64,000 bases of DNA. Source: Hyalangium versicolor (lineage in GTDB: Bacteria > Myxococcota > Myxococcia > Myxococcales > Myxococcaceae). Where the stretch lies: assembly GCF_020103695.1 (NCBI RefSeq), contig NZ_JAHXBF010000025.1:1-64000 (forward strand). Direction: 5' to 3'. The notes under the pieces are model-generated. The model made no database searches and was not told where the DNA came from. It was given only the letters and a program-made list of their open reading frames with translations. This document shows positions 53,682 through 62,734 of the stretch, piece by piece (position 1 is the first letter of the stretch; the number at the start of each line of letters is the position of its first letter). The position numbers and the translations under genes were made by a program.

Positions 53682-55292
53682 ATGCACTTTCCGAAGGTAC
53701 CTGCGCTAGGTGCCCTGGTCGCTGCGCTCACGCTGACCGCGGGAGCCGCCCAGGCGACGACCCTCACCCGCTCTCCCTATCTGCAGCGCGTGGGACCCAA
53801 CACGGCCCTGGTGGCCTTCCGGCTGGATTCCAACTGCGCCCCCGAGGTGCACTACGGCACCCAGGGCGCCACGGACCAGGTCGCGCGCTCGGCGGACAGC
53901 GGCCGCATCCACGCCGTGGAACTCAAGGGGCTGAGCCCGGGCACCGAGTATTCCTATGAGGTGGTGGCCTGCGGGGCTCGGACTCCCACCAGGAAATTCC
54001 ACACCGCGCCAGTTCCCGGGACACGCCACGTGCACTTCGCGGCCGTGGGCGACTTCGGCACGGGTGGCAATGACGAGCGGCAGATGGCCGACAAGATGCT
54101 CGCCAGCCATCCGGACCTGTTCGTCGCGCTCGGGGATAACGCCTACGCGTCCGGCACCGAGTCGGAGATCCAGAACAACCTCTTCGTTCCCCTGGCGGAT
54201 GTGCTCGCCGAGGTGCCCTTCTTCCCGGTAGCGGGCAACCACGAGTACGTCACCGACCAGTCCCAGCCGTACCTGGACAACCTCTACCTGCCCACCAGCC
54301 CCAGCGGCGGAGAGCGCTACTACTCCTTCGATTGGGGCCACGTGCACTTCGTCGGGCTGGACTCGAACTGCGCGATCGGACTGGCCTCGAAGGACCGCTG
54401 CACGCTGGCCGCGCAGAAGGCATGGTTGGAGCAGGATCTGGCCACGAGCAAGGCCGCCTGGAAGATCGTCTACTTCCACCACCCGCCCTGGTCTAGCGGC
54501 GAGCACGGATCCCAGCCGCTCATGCGTCGCGAGTTCGGGCCGCTCTTCGAGAAGTACGGGGTGGACCTCGTCCTTACCGGACATGATCACAACTACGAGC
54601 GCAGCAAGCCCATGATCGGGGACGGGGTGGCGCCCGCGGGACAGCAGGGCATCACCTATCTCGTGGTGGGCGGTGGCGGCGCGAGCCTGCGCCCCTTCGC
54701 CGCCTCGCAGCCGTCCTGGAGCGTCCTGCGCAACAACTCCGCGCACGGTTTCTTGGATGTCACTGTCGACGAGGGCACCCTCACCGCGAAGCTGATCTCA
54801 ACCACGGGCTCCGTGGTGGACTCCTTCTCCCTGACGAAGAAGCTCGCACCGCAGGAGCCCGTCCAGGACTTCAACATCACCGTGGAGGGCGAGCGCGGCA
54901 CCGCGCCGCTCCAGGCGTACTTCCGTGCCACCCTCCCCTCCTCGGACTTCAGCGTCCGCTGGGACTTCGGCGATGGACAGAGCGGCGAGGGCGCCGAGAC
55001 ACGGCACCTCTACGCCCAGCCGGGCGAGTACACCGTGACGGCCACGGCGACCTCGGGTTCCACGAGCCTCAACAAAACCACCCAGGTCTCCGTCTCGTCG
55101 CAGGGCACCGTGGAGACTCCCACCGAGCCGGTGACCCCGACGCCCGAGACTCCCAGCGCGCCGGGCACATCGAACGGGTTGCCTGGAAGCAGTGACTCCG
55201 GCAACGCCGGGTGCGCGAGCATCCCCGCGGAGGTCCTCCTCCCGCTCGCCGCGCTGACGCTGGCCGAGTTCCTGCGGCGCCGCCGACACTGA
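53682..55292 (+). CDS. Secreted purple-acid-phosphatase-like metallophosphoesterase with PKD-like domain and MYXO-CTERM-like tail
   Basis: 536 residues, ATG 53682. A Sec signal ends AGAAQA. An N-terminal fibronectin-like domain (~27-115: PYLQRVGPNTALVAFRLD, SPGTEYSYEV) precedes a calcineurin-like domain with all metal motifs: VGDFGTGG, ALGDNAYA, VAGNHEYV, YFHHPPW and LTGHDHNYER. A PKD-like domain (VRWDFGDGQSGEGAE) leads to a Thr/Pro linker and GCASIPAEVLLPLAALTLAE then RRRR, a MYXO-CTERM-like sorting end. It should release phosphate from organic phosphate (or polyphosphate) at the surface. Follows the polyphosphate-type operon with a hairpin at its RBS. Confidence 0.87.
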   Translation: MHFPKVPALGALVAALTLTAGAAQATTLTRSPYLQRVGPNTALVAFRLDSNCAPEVHYGTQGATDQVARSADSGRIHAVELKGLSPGTEYSYEVVACGARTPTRKFHTAPVPGTRHVHFAAVGDFGTGGNDERQMADKMLASHPDLFVALGDNAYASGTESEIQNNLFVPLADVLAEVPFFPVAGNHEYVTDQSQPYLDNLYLPTSPSGGERYYSFDWGHVHFVGLDSNCAIGLASKDRCTLAAQKAWLEQDLATSKAAWKIVYFHHPPWSSGEHGSQPLMRREFGPLFEKYGVDLVLTGHDHNYERSKPMIGDGVAPAGQQGITYLVVGGGGASLRPFAASQPSWSVLRNNSAHGFLDVTVDEGTLTAKLISTTGSVVDSFSLTKKLAPQEPVQDFNITVEGERGTAPLQAYFRATLPSSDFSVRWDFGDGQSGEGAETRHLYAQPGEYTVTATATSGSTSLNKTTQVSVSSQGTVETPTEPVTPTPETPSAPGTSNGLPGSSDSGNAGCASIPAEVLLPLAALTLAEFLRRRRH

Positions 55293-55451
55293 GCCAGGAG
55301 CCCTACACGCTGGGCCAGGGGCGGGGCTCCACTCTGGAGGTGGCCAGGGAAACCCCACCCTGGCCCTTCTCCGCGCTTGCCACGGGGCTGCCGGGATGCG
55401 ATGGGCACCTACACCGCAGGTTCCCCTCCCCCCGGGGCCCTGGAGCCCGCC

Positions 55452-56915
55452 ATGAAACGAACCCATCGTCCGGCCTCGAAGCCGCAGTCCTCGAAGAAGC
55501 CCTCCTCGAAGAAGGCCCCCAAGTCCTCGAAGCCTCAAGGCTCGAAGGCCTCCACCGAGAAGGCGTCTCGCGACACAGCCAGGGCCCATGCCGCACGCCC
55601 GCTGCGCGAGGATCTGGTCCTCCAGGCGAGCCTCGAAGCGTACGGAATGGTGCGCCACGAGGGCCGCCTCTCGGATCGGGCGCTCGAGTTCACCCTGCGC
55701 CGCAAGACGCACCTCTATTCGAACGAGCGCCGCGCCGTGTCCGAGCGCGTCTATGCCCTGTTGCGCCGCCAGCGCACGGTGGACCATCTCCTCGCCCACG
55801 CGCGCCCCGGCTTCGCGCAACTGCAGACCACCCGCCAGGATGTGCTGCGCCTGGCCGCCTCGCGCATCCTCCATGGTGAGGCCGCGGAGAAGGTGGCCAA
55901 GGACTCCGCGCTGACGGGAGCGGACGCTTCTGCCCTGGATGCGCTCCCGGAGGCAGCCGCGGCGCTGGACTCGCTGCCCGCGAACCAGCGTTTCCCCATC
56001 GCGGCCTCCCTCCCCGATTTCCTGGCCGGGAAGTTCCGCGAGACGTTCGGCGAGGACGCGGAGCGCGCCGCCGAGGCGATGAACGAGCGCGCTCCCCTCA
56101 CCGCTCGCGTCAACCTGCTGAAGACGACCCGCGACGCCCTGCTGGAGCGCCTGAAGGCCGAGGGCGTCGAGTGCCAGCCCACGCCGCTGTCCCCGATGGG
56201 GGTGTGGATGGAGACGCGCATCAACGCCTTCTCGCTCGAGAGCTTCCAGGAAGGGCTCTTCGAGCTACAGGACGAGGGCAGCCAGCTCCTCGGCATGTTG
56301 GTGGATGCACCGCCCACGCGCGTGGTGGATGCCTGCGCGGGAGCGGGAGGGAAGACGTTGCAGCTCGCCGCGCAGATGAAGAACCGGGGCGACCTGCATG
56401 CGCTGGATGTGGACGAGGGCCGCATTGACGAGCTGCGCAAGCGGGCCCGCCGGGACGGGGTCCACAACGTCCGCACCCAGGTCATCCCGCCCGAGGGCCC
56501 CTCGGCGGACGAGGCCCTCGCGCCGCTGAAGGGCAAGGCGGACCGGGTCCTGGTGGACGCGCCGTGCAGCGGCACCGGCACGTACCGCCGCAAGCCGGAT
56601 GCGCGCTACCGCCTCGGCCCGGACGAGCTGGGGAGCCACGTGGCGCGGCAGAAGGCGCTGCTGGAGCGCTTCTCCACCCTGGTGAAGCCGGGCGGGCGGC
56701 TCATCTACGGGACGTGCAGCATCCTCCGGGAGGAGAACGAGGCCGTGGTGGAGGACTTCCTGTCCCGGCACCCGGACTTCTCGGTGCGTCCGGTGACGGA
56801 GGAGCTGGGGCCGGAGCTGGGCCCGAAGGTCAGCCGAGGCCCCTACCTGCGGCTGGCCCCGCATACGCATGGGACAGATGGGTTCTTCGGCGCCATCCTG
56901 GTCCGGGCGAAGTAG
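55452..56915 (+). CDS. RNA 5-methylcytosine methyltransferase (RsmB/NOL1/NOP2/Sun family)
   Basis: 487 residues from ATG 55452, GGAG seven bases upstream. A ~45-residue Lys/Ser-rich basic tail (KKPSSKKAPKSSKPQGSK) precedes a NusB-like helical domain and the methyltransferase core: motif I DACAGAGGKTL, ALDVDEGRI, motif IV DAPCSGTGTYRRKPDARYRL, motif VI YGTCSILREENE. Both catalytic-type Cys (PCSG and TCS) are present, as expected for a two-Cys m5C enzyme. It probably methylates 16S rRNA or a tRNA; the long Lys tail is extra. Confidence 0.93.
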   Translation: MKRTHRPASKPQSSKKPSSKKAPKSSKPQGSKASTEKASRDTARAHAARPLREDLVLQASLEAYGMVRHEGRLSDRALEFTLRRKTHLYSNERRAVSERVYALLRRQRTVDHLLAHARPGFAQLQTTRQDVLRLAASRILHGEAAEKVAKDSALTGADASALDALPEAAAALDSLPANQRFPIAASLPDFLAGKFRETFGEDAERAAEAMNERAPLTARVNLLKTTRDALLERLKAEGVECQPTPLSPMGVWMETRINAFSLESFQEGLFELQDEGSQLLGMLVDAPPTRVVDACAGAGGKTLQLAAQMKNRGDLHALDVDEGRIDELRKRARRDGVHNVRTQVIPPEGPSADEALAPLKGKADRVLVDAPCSGTGTYRRKPDARYRLGPDELGSHVARQKALLERFSTLVKPGGRLIYGTCSILREENEAVVEDFLSRHPDFSVRPVTEELGPELGPKVSRGPYLRLAPHTHGTDGFFGAILVRAK

Positions 56916-56948
56916 TCTCTGGGGACCTCCCGCACGGAGACCTTCGTA

Positions 56949-58715
56949 ATGCCGGAAGCCGTCCACTATCGCGTCTCGATGCCCCGCCCCCACTCGCACC
57001 TGTTCGAGGTGGAGGCCATCTTCCCCGCGGGCCCGGACGTGCTAGACGCCCTGCTGCCGGTGTGGACGCCGGGCAGCTACCTGGTGCGTGAGTACGCGCG
57101 CCACGTGCAGGACGTGACGGCCGAGGGCCCGCGCGGCGAGGCGCTCCGAGTCCAGCGCACGGACAAGCGCACCTTCCGAGTCCGTGCCGGGGGCGTGGCC
57201 GTGACGCTGCGCTACCGCGTCTACGCCCACGAGCTGACGGTGCGCACCAGCCACCTGGATGGCTCTCACGGCTACTTCAACGGCGCCACCCTCTTCCTCT
57301 ACACCGAGGCCTCGCGCCACCTCGAGCACCGGGTCCGCGTGACGGCACCGGAAGGCTGGCGGACCTTCAGCGCGCTGGAGCAGCGGGACGGCACGTTCAT
57401 CGCGCCGGACTACGACACGCTGGTGGACAGCCCCTTCGAGGTCGGCCCCCACACGCCGCTGTCCTTCGTGGCCGCGGGTGTGCCGCACGAGGTGGTCGTC
57501 TGGGGCGACACGGTGCCGGACGCGGACAAGCTGATGACGGACCTGCAGCGCGTCTGCGAGGCGGAGGCGAAGCTGTTCGGCGGCCTGCCGATGAAGCGCT
57601 ACCTGTTCCTCGTGTACCTCGCGGACAAGGGGCGCGGCGGACTGGAGCACCAGGCCTCCACGGCGCTGCTCTTCCCGCGCTCGGCGCTGCAGAGTACTCG
57701 CGGCTGGGAGGACTTCCTCACGCTGGCCGCGCACGAGTACTTCCACCTGTGGAACATCAAGCGCATCAAGCCCCGCGCGCTGGTGCCCTTCGACTACTCG
57801 CAGGAGAACTACACCACCCTGCTCTGGGCCTTCGAGGGGATGACGTCGTACTACGACAACCTCTTCGTGCGCCGCGCGGGGCTCATGTCCGCCGGCCGCT
57901 ACCTGGCGCGGCTGGGAGAGACACTGACGACCCTGCACGGCACTCCGGGCCGCCGGGTGCAGACGCTGGCGGACGCGTCGCTGATGAGCTGGATCAAGCA
58001 CTACCGGCCGGACGAGAACTCGGCCAACAGCGCCATCTCCTACTACCTCAAGGGCGAGGTGGTGTGCGCGCTACTGGACCTGGAGATCCGCCGCGCCACG
58101 AGCGACTCGAAGGGCCTGGACGACGTGATGCGGCTGCTGTGGCAGCGCCACGGGGACGGCACGGGCGTACCGGAGGATGGCATCGAAGCGGCCGTCCGCG
58201 AGGTGGCGGGCAAGGACCTGATGCCCTTCTTCGACAAGGCGGTGCGCTCCACGGAGGAGCTGGACTACTCGGTCTTCTCGCACGTGGGCCTCGAGGTGGG
58301 CTTCCGCGTGCGCGAGACCAACAACGACAAGGGCGGCACGCCTCCCTCCCGGAAGAGCGGTGAGAAGCCCAAGGGCTGGCTGGGCCTGAGCCTCAAGGGC
58401 AGCGCCACGGTGGCCTCGGTGGTGGACGGCTCGCCAGCGATGGAGGCCGGGCTCTACCCCGAGGACGAGGTGGTGGCGCTGGACGGCTACAAGGTGGATG
58501 GGGCCGGGCTGGTGAGCCGGTGCGAGGACCGGCGCCCGGGAGAGACGGTGCGGGTGACGCTGTTCCGCCGGGACAAGCTGATGGAGATCCCCGTGGTGCT
58601 GAGCCAGCGACCCGCGGACGTGGCGTATCTCACCCGGGTGGACAAGCCCACCGATGCGCAGAAGGCCGCCTTCCAGGCCTGGCTGGGCACGGCATGGGAC
58701 GAGGCAGTGGGGTAG
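56949..58715 (+). CDS. M61 family metallopeptidase with PDZ domain
   Basis: 588 residues, ATG 56949, GGAG upstream. The N-terminal beta domain is followed by the zinc peptidase core with HEYFH in LAAHEYFHLWNIKRIKP (family HExxHxWNxKRIxP) and a Glu ligand further on near ALLWAFEGMTSYYDN. A C-terminal PDZ domain (~465-560: GWLGLSLKGSATVASVVDG, SPAMEAGLYPEDEVVALDG) is typical of M61 glycyl aminopeptidase-like proteins. No signal peptide. It likely cleaves N-terminal Gly/Ala-type residues; substrate unknown. Confidence 0.94.
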   Translation: MPEAVHYRVSMPRPHSHLFEVEAIFPAGPDVLDALLPVWTPGSYLVREYARHVQDVTAEGPRGEALRVQRTDKRTFRVRAGGVAVTLRYRVYAHELTVRTSHLDGSHGYFNGATLFLYTEASRHLEHRVRVTAPEGWRTFSALEQRDGTFIAPDYDTLVDSPFEVGPHTPLSFVAAGVPHEVVVWGDTVPDADKLMTDLQRVCEAEAKLFGGLPMKRYLFLVYLADKGRGGLEHQASTALLFPRSALQSTRGWEDFLTLAAHEYFHLWNIKRIKPRALVPFDYSQENYTTLLWAFEGMTSYYDNLFVRRAGLMSAGRYLARLGETLTTLHGTPGRRVQTLADASLMSWIKHYRPDENSANSAISYYLKGEVVCALLDLEIRRATSDSKGLDDVMRLLWQRHGDGTGVPEDGIEAAVREVAGKDLMPFFDKAVRSTEELDYSVFSHVGLEVGFRVRETNNDKGGTPPSRKSGEKPKGWLGLSLKGSATVASVVDGSPAMEAGLYPEDEVVALDGYKVDGAGLVSRCEDRRPGETVRVTLFRRDKLMEIPVVLSQRPADVAYLTRVDKPTDAQKAAFQAWLGTAWDEAVG

Positions 58716-58725
58716 ACTGCCCTCC

Positions 58726-60189
58726 ATGAGGGGGCCCTTGGAGAAGACCACACCCGCCCGCTGCCGGAGTCACCCCGAGGCCGGGGCGGGCTGGAGTTGC
58801 AACAACTGCCAGGCCCCGCTGTGCCCGGACTGTGTCGCGGTGCGCCGCTCGATGTCCACGGAGTACCTCTCCTGCGGCCTGTGCCAGGGCCAGGCCGTAC
58901 CGATCCTCGTCCACCGCTCGCGCATCCCCCTGGCCACGCAGTTGCGCGGGGCCTGGCGCTACCCGTTCACCCCGACCGGGCTGGCCGTGCTGGCGGGCCT
59001 CAGCTTCCTGCTGACCGTGTGCCGGTGGGCCGCCGCATCGACCTTCCTGCTGCTCAAGTTCATGCCCACGGTGATCGGGCTGGGCATCTTCTGGGGCGCC
59101 TTCTTCCACATCGTCCGCGCCACGGCCCGGGGCGAGCGCGAGCTGGACACGCCCGACTATTCGGAGGTCTTCACCGACTGCGTGAGCCCCGCCATGCGAG
59201 GCCTGGTGGGCACGACGCTGCTGTGGCTGCCCGGACTGCTCTACCTGCTCTTCATCAAGGGCTGGGACGTGAGCAAGCCGATGGACGAGATGCTGTCGAA
59301 TCCCGCCTTCTACGTCTCCGGAGGGCTGCCCCAGCTCGACTGGAGCCAGGTAGTGGGGGACCCCATCCTCTGGCTGATCGTCCTCGCCGGAGCCCTCTAC
59401 CTGCCCATGGCCCTGCTGTTCGCGGCGGCCGGGCAGAGCGTGCTGAGGATGCTCAATCCGGTGGCGGTCCTCTTCGCCGCGCGCCGGCTGGGCCGGGACT
59501 ATCTGATCACGCTGGGCGCGCTGGCGGTCCTCACGGTGGCGCTGGTGCTCGGCCACGTCGTAGCCGCCGGCATCCATGCGCTCGAGCTGCCCCTCCTCTC
59601 GCGCCTGGGGGCGGAGTTCGTGACGTGTCTGGCCCCCTTCCTCATGGCGCACGTGCTGGGGCTGCTCCTGTACAACCGGGGAGATGAGATCGGCTACGGC
59701 TCGCCCACGGACTACCTGGAGCCCGTGCTGGGAGACGCCAGGCCTCGGGTGGCGGCACCTTCGCTGCGCCCCGCCTCCATCGCCCCGGCGGAGCCTCCCC
59801 CCGAGGCTTCCGCATCCCTCACCGAGACGCTGGCAGCGCTGACCCAGGCGGTAGGAGCCCAGGACGCGAGCAAGGCCCTGACGCTCTACGCCGACATCTC
59901 GGAGCCGCGATCCCTCAAGCAGATCGAGCCCGCCCACCACCTCTTCGTGGGCCAGGCCGCCGTGGCGCAGGGGCAGTACCCGCTGGCCATCAAGGCGCTG
60001 GAGACCGCGGCGGACGTAGCGCCGGACGGCCCGGAGGCCTCTCGGGCGCTGGTGCTGCTGGCCCGCGTCTTCGCCGAGCGGATGAAGGAGCCCGAGCGCG
60101 CCGCGAGCATCTACCGCTACGTCGTTCACCGGTATCCGAACACGGACGCCTCGCGGTTCGCCCAGCGGCACCTTTCGCCCACTTCCTGA
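58726..60189 (+). CDS. Zinc-finger/multi-TM protein with C-terminal TPR repeats
   Basis: 487 residues, ATG 58726. The head has a B-box-like zinc finger (CRSHPEAGAGWSCNNCQAPL, CPDCV, then SCGLCQG). About six TM helices follow (LAVLAGLSFLLTVCRWAAA, ILWLIVLAGALYLPMALLFA, LITLGALAVLTVALVLGHVV, CLAPFLMAHVLGLLLY). The ~130-residue cytoplasmic tail has TPR-like repeats (LFVGQAAVAQGQYPLAIKA, ALVLLARVFAERMKEPERAA, YRYVVHRYPNTDASRFA). Such proteins are common and uncharacterised in myxobacteria. Function unknown. Confidence 0.78.
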   Translation: MRGPLEKTTPARCRSHPEAGAGWSCNNCQAPLCPDCVAVRRSMSTEYLSCGLCQGQAVPILVHRSRIPLATQLRGAWRYPFTPTGLAVLAGLSFLLTVCRWAAASTFLLLKFMPTVIGLGIFWGAFFHIVRATARGERELDTPDYSEVFTDCVSPAMRGLVGTTLLWLPGLLYLLFIKGWDVSKPMDEMLSNPAFYVSGGLPQLDWSQVVGDPILWLIVLAGALYLPMALLFAAAGQSVLRMLNPVAVLFAARRLGRDYLITLGALAVLTVALVLGHVVAAGIHALELPLLSRLGAEFVTCLAPFLMAHVLGLLLYNRGDEIGYGSPTDYLEPVLGDARPRVAAPSLRPASIAPAEPPPEASASLTETLAALTQAVGAQDASKALTLYADISEPRSLKQIEPAHHLFVGQAAVAQGQYPLAIKALETAADVAPDGPEASRALVLLARVFAERMKEPERAASIYRYVVHRYPNTDASRFAQRHLSPTS

Positions 60190-60234
60190 CGATCCGTGTT
60201 GCCGCCGAGCGGGGCCAGCACCAGCTTCGGAGCC

Positions 60235-60618
60235 ATGTATCGGTTGCGAATCCTCCCGGTGTTGCTGGGCCTCGCCTGCCTTCCGGCCTGTGACAACAGG
60301 CCCGTGGTGGATCGAGGGGGAGACACCTGCTCGGAGGAGCTGGTGTCATTGAAGGTGGAGGTCGTCACGGCGGAGGGGGTCCACGTCAAGGGGGCCACCA
60401 TCACCGCGACGAACGAGGACACCCACGAGAGCATCACCGGTGTCACCAACGAGGTAGGTGTCAGCAGGGCGGTGAACGAGTCGATCGCCCCAGGACCCAC
60501 GAGGTTGTCGGCCACGGCGGGCCCGAAGGTCTCCCCTGCCACACAGGTGGAGTGGCAGTGCGATGACTGCCACTGTGAGCCCATTCCCGACTCGGTCACC
60601 CTCCAGCTCAACCCATAG
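60235..60618 (+). CDS. Small lipoprotein with carboxypeptidase-regulatory-like domain
   Basis: 127 residues from ATG 60235. Lipobox LPAC. The mature part (LKVEVVTAEGVHVKGATITA, GVTNEVGVSRAVNESIA, GPTRLSATAG) is an Ig-like transthyretin-like module. Two Cys pairs at the end (CDDCHCEP) with CSEE near the front may form disulfides. Likely a lipid-anchored envelope protein; no specific role can be assigned. Confidence 0.7.
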   Translation: MYRLRILPVLLGLACLPACDNRPVVDRGGDTCSEELVSLKVEVVTAEGVHVKGATITATNEDTHESITGVTNEVGVSRAVNESIAPGPTRLSATAGPKVSPATQVEWQCDDCHCEPIPDSVTLQLNP

Positions 60619-60706
60619 CGTCCACTACCCGTGGGGTAGACACCCTGGCGAGCATCCACACTCGGAGGTTGTTCCGTCATCAACAGGCCGCTAGCCTTCG
60701 AGAGTC

Positions 60707-61561
60707 ATGCCGAGCCTGGAAGAGTTGCTCCGCGTCCCTCTCTCGGAGCTGACCGAGCGTTTCGTCGAGCGGGCGCAGCCCGTACCTCGTGGCCTGCTGG
60801 AGGCACTGGAGGCTGACGGGCGGCAAGGGGCTCGGACGCTGGCTCGCCGCATCCGCGCCCGGCAGGAGAAGAATCGCGCCGAGGGTCAGCGGCTGCGCCA
60901 CCTGCTGCGCTACGAGGTGGAGCTGTGGACCCAGGGCATGGAGCGGGTTGCCGGAGTGGATGAGGCGGGCATGGCGCCCCTCGCGGGCCCGGTGGTGGCC
61001 GCGGCGGCCATCCTTCCGAAGCACTACCGGCTCAAGGGGTTGGACGACTCGAAGAAGATCCTCGACGAGGAGAAGCGCGAGGAGCTGGCCGTGGCCATCA
61101 AGCGGGACGCGCTGGCCTGGGCCGTGGGCGTGGCGGCGGTGGAAGAGATCGACAGCATCAACATCTATCACGCGGGGTTATTGGCCATGCGACGAGCGGT
61201 GCAAGGACTCACTCTGGTTCCGGAGTACGCGCTGGTGGACGCGCGAACCATTCCCGAGTGTCCCTGTCCGCAAAAGGGCATCATCCACGGAGACGCCCTG
61301 TCCCTGAGCATCGCCGCGGCCTCGATCCTCGCGAAGACGACGCGTGATCGGATGATGGCGGAGTTGGATGCGCAGTATCCGGGTTATGGGCTGGCCTCGC
61401 ACAAGGGCTACCCGACGCCGCAACACTTCCAAGCTCTCAAGGAGAAGGGAGTGTTGCCGATCCACCGGCGCAGCTTCGGGCCGGTGCGAGAGGCGCTCGG
61501 GCTGACGCCCGTGCAGGAGGAGCTGTTCCCCCCATCACCGCCACCACCCACACGCCCGTGA
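60707..61561 (+). CDS. rnhB: Ribonuclease HII with altered GRG motif
   Basis: 284 residues, ATG 60707. An ~80-residue helical N-terminal extension (RGLLEALEADGRQGARTLAR) precedes the RNase H fold. The DEDD catalytic set is present: D85 and E86 (AGVDEAG), D178 (ALVDAR) and D214 (AKTTRDRMM). The conserved GDALSLSIAAASILAK, YPGYGLASHKGYPT and HRRSFGPV stretches are intact. The substrate-recognising GRG motif (normally DEAGRGPLAG) reads DEAGMAPLAG, so Arg-Gly is replaced by Met-Ala. In known RNases HII this motif reads the 2'-OH at the junction, so specificity may differ. The next gene overlaps its stop (GTGA). Confidence 0.92.
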   Translation: MPSLEELLRVPLSELTERFVERAQPVPRGLLEALEADGRQGARTLARRIRARQEKNRAEGQRLRHLLRYEVELWTQGMERVAGVDEAGMAPLAGPVVAAAAILPKHYRLKGLDDSKKILDEEKREELAVAIKRDALAWAVGVAAVEEIDSINIYHAGLLAMRRAVQGLTLVPEYALVDARTIPECPCPQKGIIHGDALSLSIAAASILAKTTRDRMMAELDAQYPGYGLASHKGYPTPQHFQALKEKGVLPIHRRSFGPVREALGLTPVQEELFPPSPPPPTRP

Positions 61562-62187
61562 GCGCAGACCGAGATATCGACGAGTGGCTGGCAGAGCGAG
61601 GCTACACGCCCACGGACTCCCGTACCCGGGCCCGCTCCACGCTGGAAGAAGCGAAGATCACCAACCCGAAGAAGGCTCGCATGAGCGAGCAGAAGCTGGA
61701 GCGCGCGGAGGCGGTATTGGCCGAGCGCTTCTTCCGGGTCTGCAGCGCGCAGGCGTGCGCGCAGGTGGCACGAGCCAGTGGCCGCGAGCCACTGTTGGTG
61801 GAACCCCGAACGCACTGTGAGAGCTGCGGGGGTTCGAACAACCGGCGAGCGGTGGCGGACTTCGTGGAGGCCTGCCAACGCAAGGGCGTGAAGCGCGTGG
61901 TGATCGTGGGTGGCTCGCCGGCGGTGCGCGAGGAGCTGGAGGATCAGCTCGGCAACCGAGTAGCGCTGCGCATGGTGGACGGCACGGAGCGGCACACGGC
62001 GGACAAGGCCCGGCACAACCTGGATTGGGCGGACCTGGTGCTGGTGTGGGGCGCCACGGAGCTGCACCACAAGGTGAGCGAGCACTACACGGGCGGCCCG
62101 CCGACTGCGACACGCAAGGTCATCCACGTCACCCGCCGAGGGGTCGCCGCGCTGCTGGCCGAGGCCATCACGCACCTGAAGCGCTGA
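61558..62187 (+). CDS. Zinc-binding protein coupled to RNase HII, unknown
   Basis: 209 residues, GTG 61558 overlapping the rnhB stop, so translation is coupled. Residues ~60-90 contain CSAQAC and CESCGGS, a four-Cys zinc knuckle. The following alpha/beta domain (RVVIVGGSPAVREELEDQLG, LRMVDGTERHTADKARHNLD, WADLVLVWGATELHHKVSEH) resembles a Rossmann-like DUF2325 fold. The N-terminus is basic (TPTDSRTRARSTLEEAKITN). No known function; pairing with rnhB hints at nucleic-acid metabolism. Confidence 0.7.
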   Translation: MSADRDIDEWLAERGYTPTDSRTRARSTLEEAKITNPKKARMSEQKLERAEAVLAERFFRVCSAQACAQVARASGREPLLVEPRTHCESCGGSNNRRAVADFVEACQRKGVKRVVIVGGSPAVREELEDQLGNRVALRMVDGTERHTADKARHNLDWADLVLVWGATELHHKVSEHYTGGPPTATRKVIHVTRRGVAALLAEAITHLKR

Positions 62188-62202
62188 GGGCATCGCTCCG
62201 GT

Positions 62203-62226
62203 TGCCACGGATCGGAAACGTTGGCA
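62203..62226. promoter_or_regulatory. Small inverted repeat upstream of the Fur-family gene
   Basis: TGCCA and TGGCA, 14 bases apart, lie 11 bases before the ATG. It is a possible autoregulatory operator; it does not match the classic Fur box. Confidence 0.25.
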
Positions 62227-62236
62227 CAGTGAAAAG

Positions 62237-62734
62237 ATGCGAGTGGCTCGCAAAGTGCCGGTACAGGAGGACGTCATCTCACGGGCCGTCGAGGCGTTCC
62301 GGGTGGCGTTGCGGGCCAAGTCCCAGAACATGAGCACCGTGCGGGAGGCCATTGTCCGGGCCGCCCTCACCTACGAGGGGCACTTCTCGGTCGATGACCT
62401 CGTGCACGTGCTCCACAGCCGGGGCGTGTCCGGTGCGCACATGGCCACGGTCTACCGGGCCGTGCCCCTGCTGATCGAAGCGAAGATCATCCAGCCCGCG
62501 CTCGTCTCCCGGGGCGATCGCCAGCTCTACGAGGCAGCGTTCGAGCAGGAGCACCACGATCACCTGGTGTGCTCCTCCTGCGGGAAGGTCGTCGAGTTCC
62601 AATCCGAAGCGCTCGAAGCGCTCCAGCGAGAGATCGCGGAGCGCTACGGTTTCGAACTCGACGAGCACGTCATGGAGCTGTCGGGGCGGTGCTCAGACTG
62701 CAGCGCCAAGCACCGGAAGCAGAGCGCTCACTGA
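62237..62734 (+). CDS. Fur-family metalloregulator
   Basis: 165 residues, ATG 62237. Winged-helix N-terminus (REAIVRAALTYEGHFSVDDL, GAHMATVYRAVPLLIEAKII) then the Fur metal domain with HHDHLVCSSCGKVVEF and the second CSDC pair, giving the CxxC...CxxC structural zinc site. An N-terminal extension of ~25 residues is present. It could sense Fe, Zn or peroxide (PerR type); sequence alone does not decide. Its stop overlaps the end of the convergent PepSY gene by seven bases. Confidence 0.92.
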   Translation: MRVARKVPVQEDVISRAVEAFRVALRAKSQNMSTVREAIVRAALTYEGHFSVDDLVHVLHSRGVSGAHMATVYRAVPLLIEAKIIQPALVSRGDRQLYEAAFEQEHHDHLVCSSCGKVVEFQSEALEALQREIAERYGFELDEHVMELSGRCSDCSAKHRKQSAH

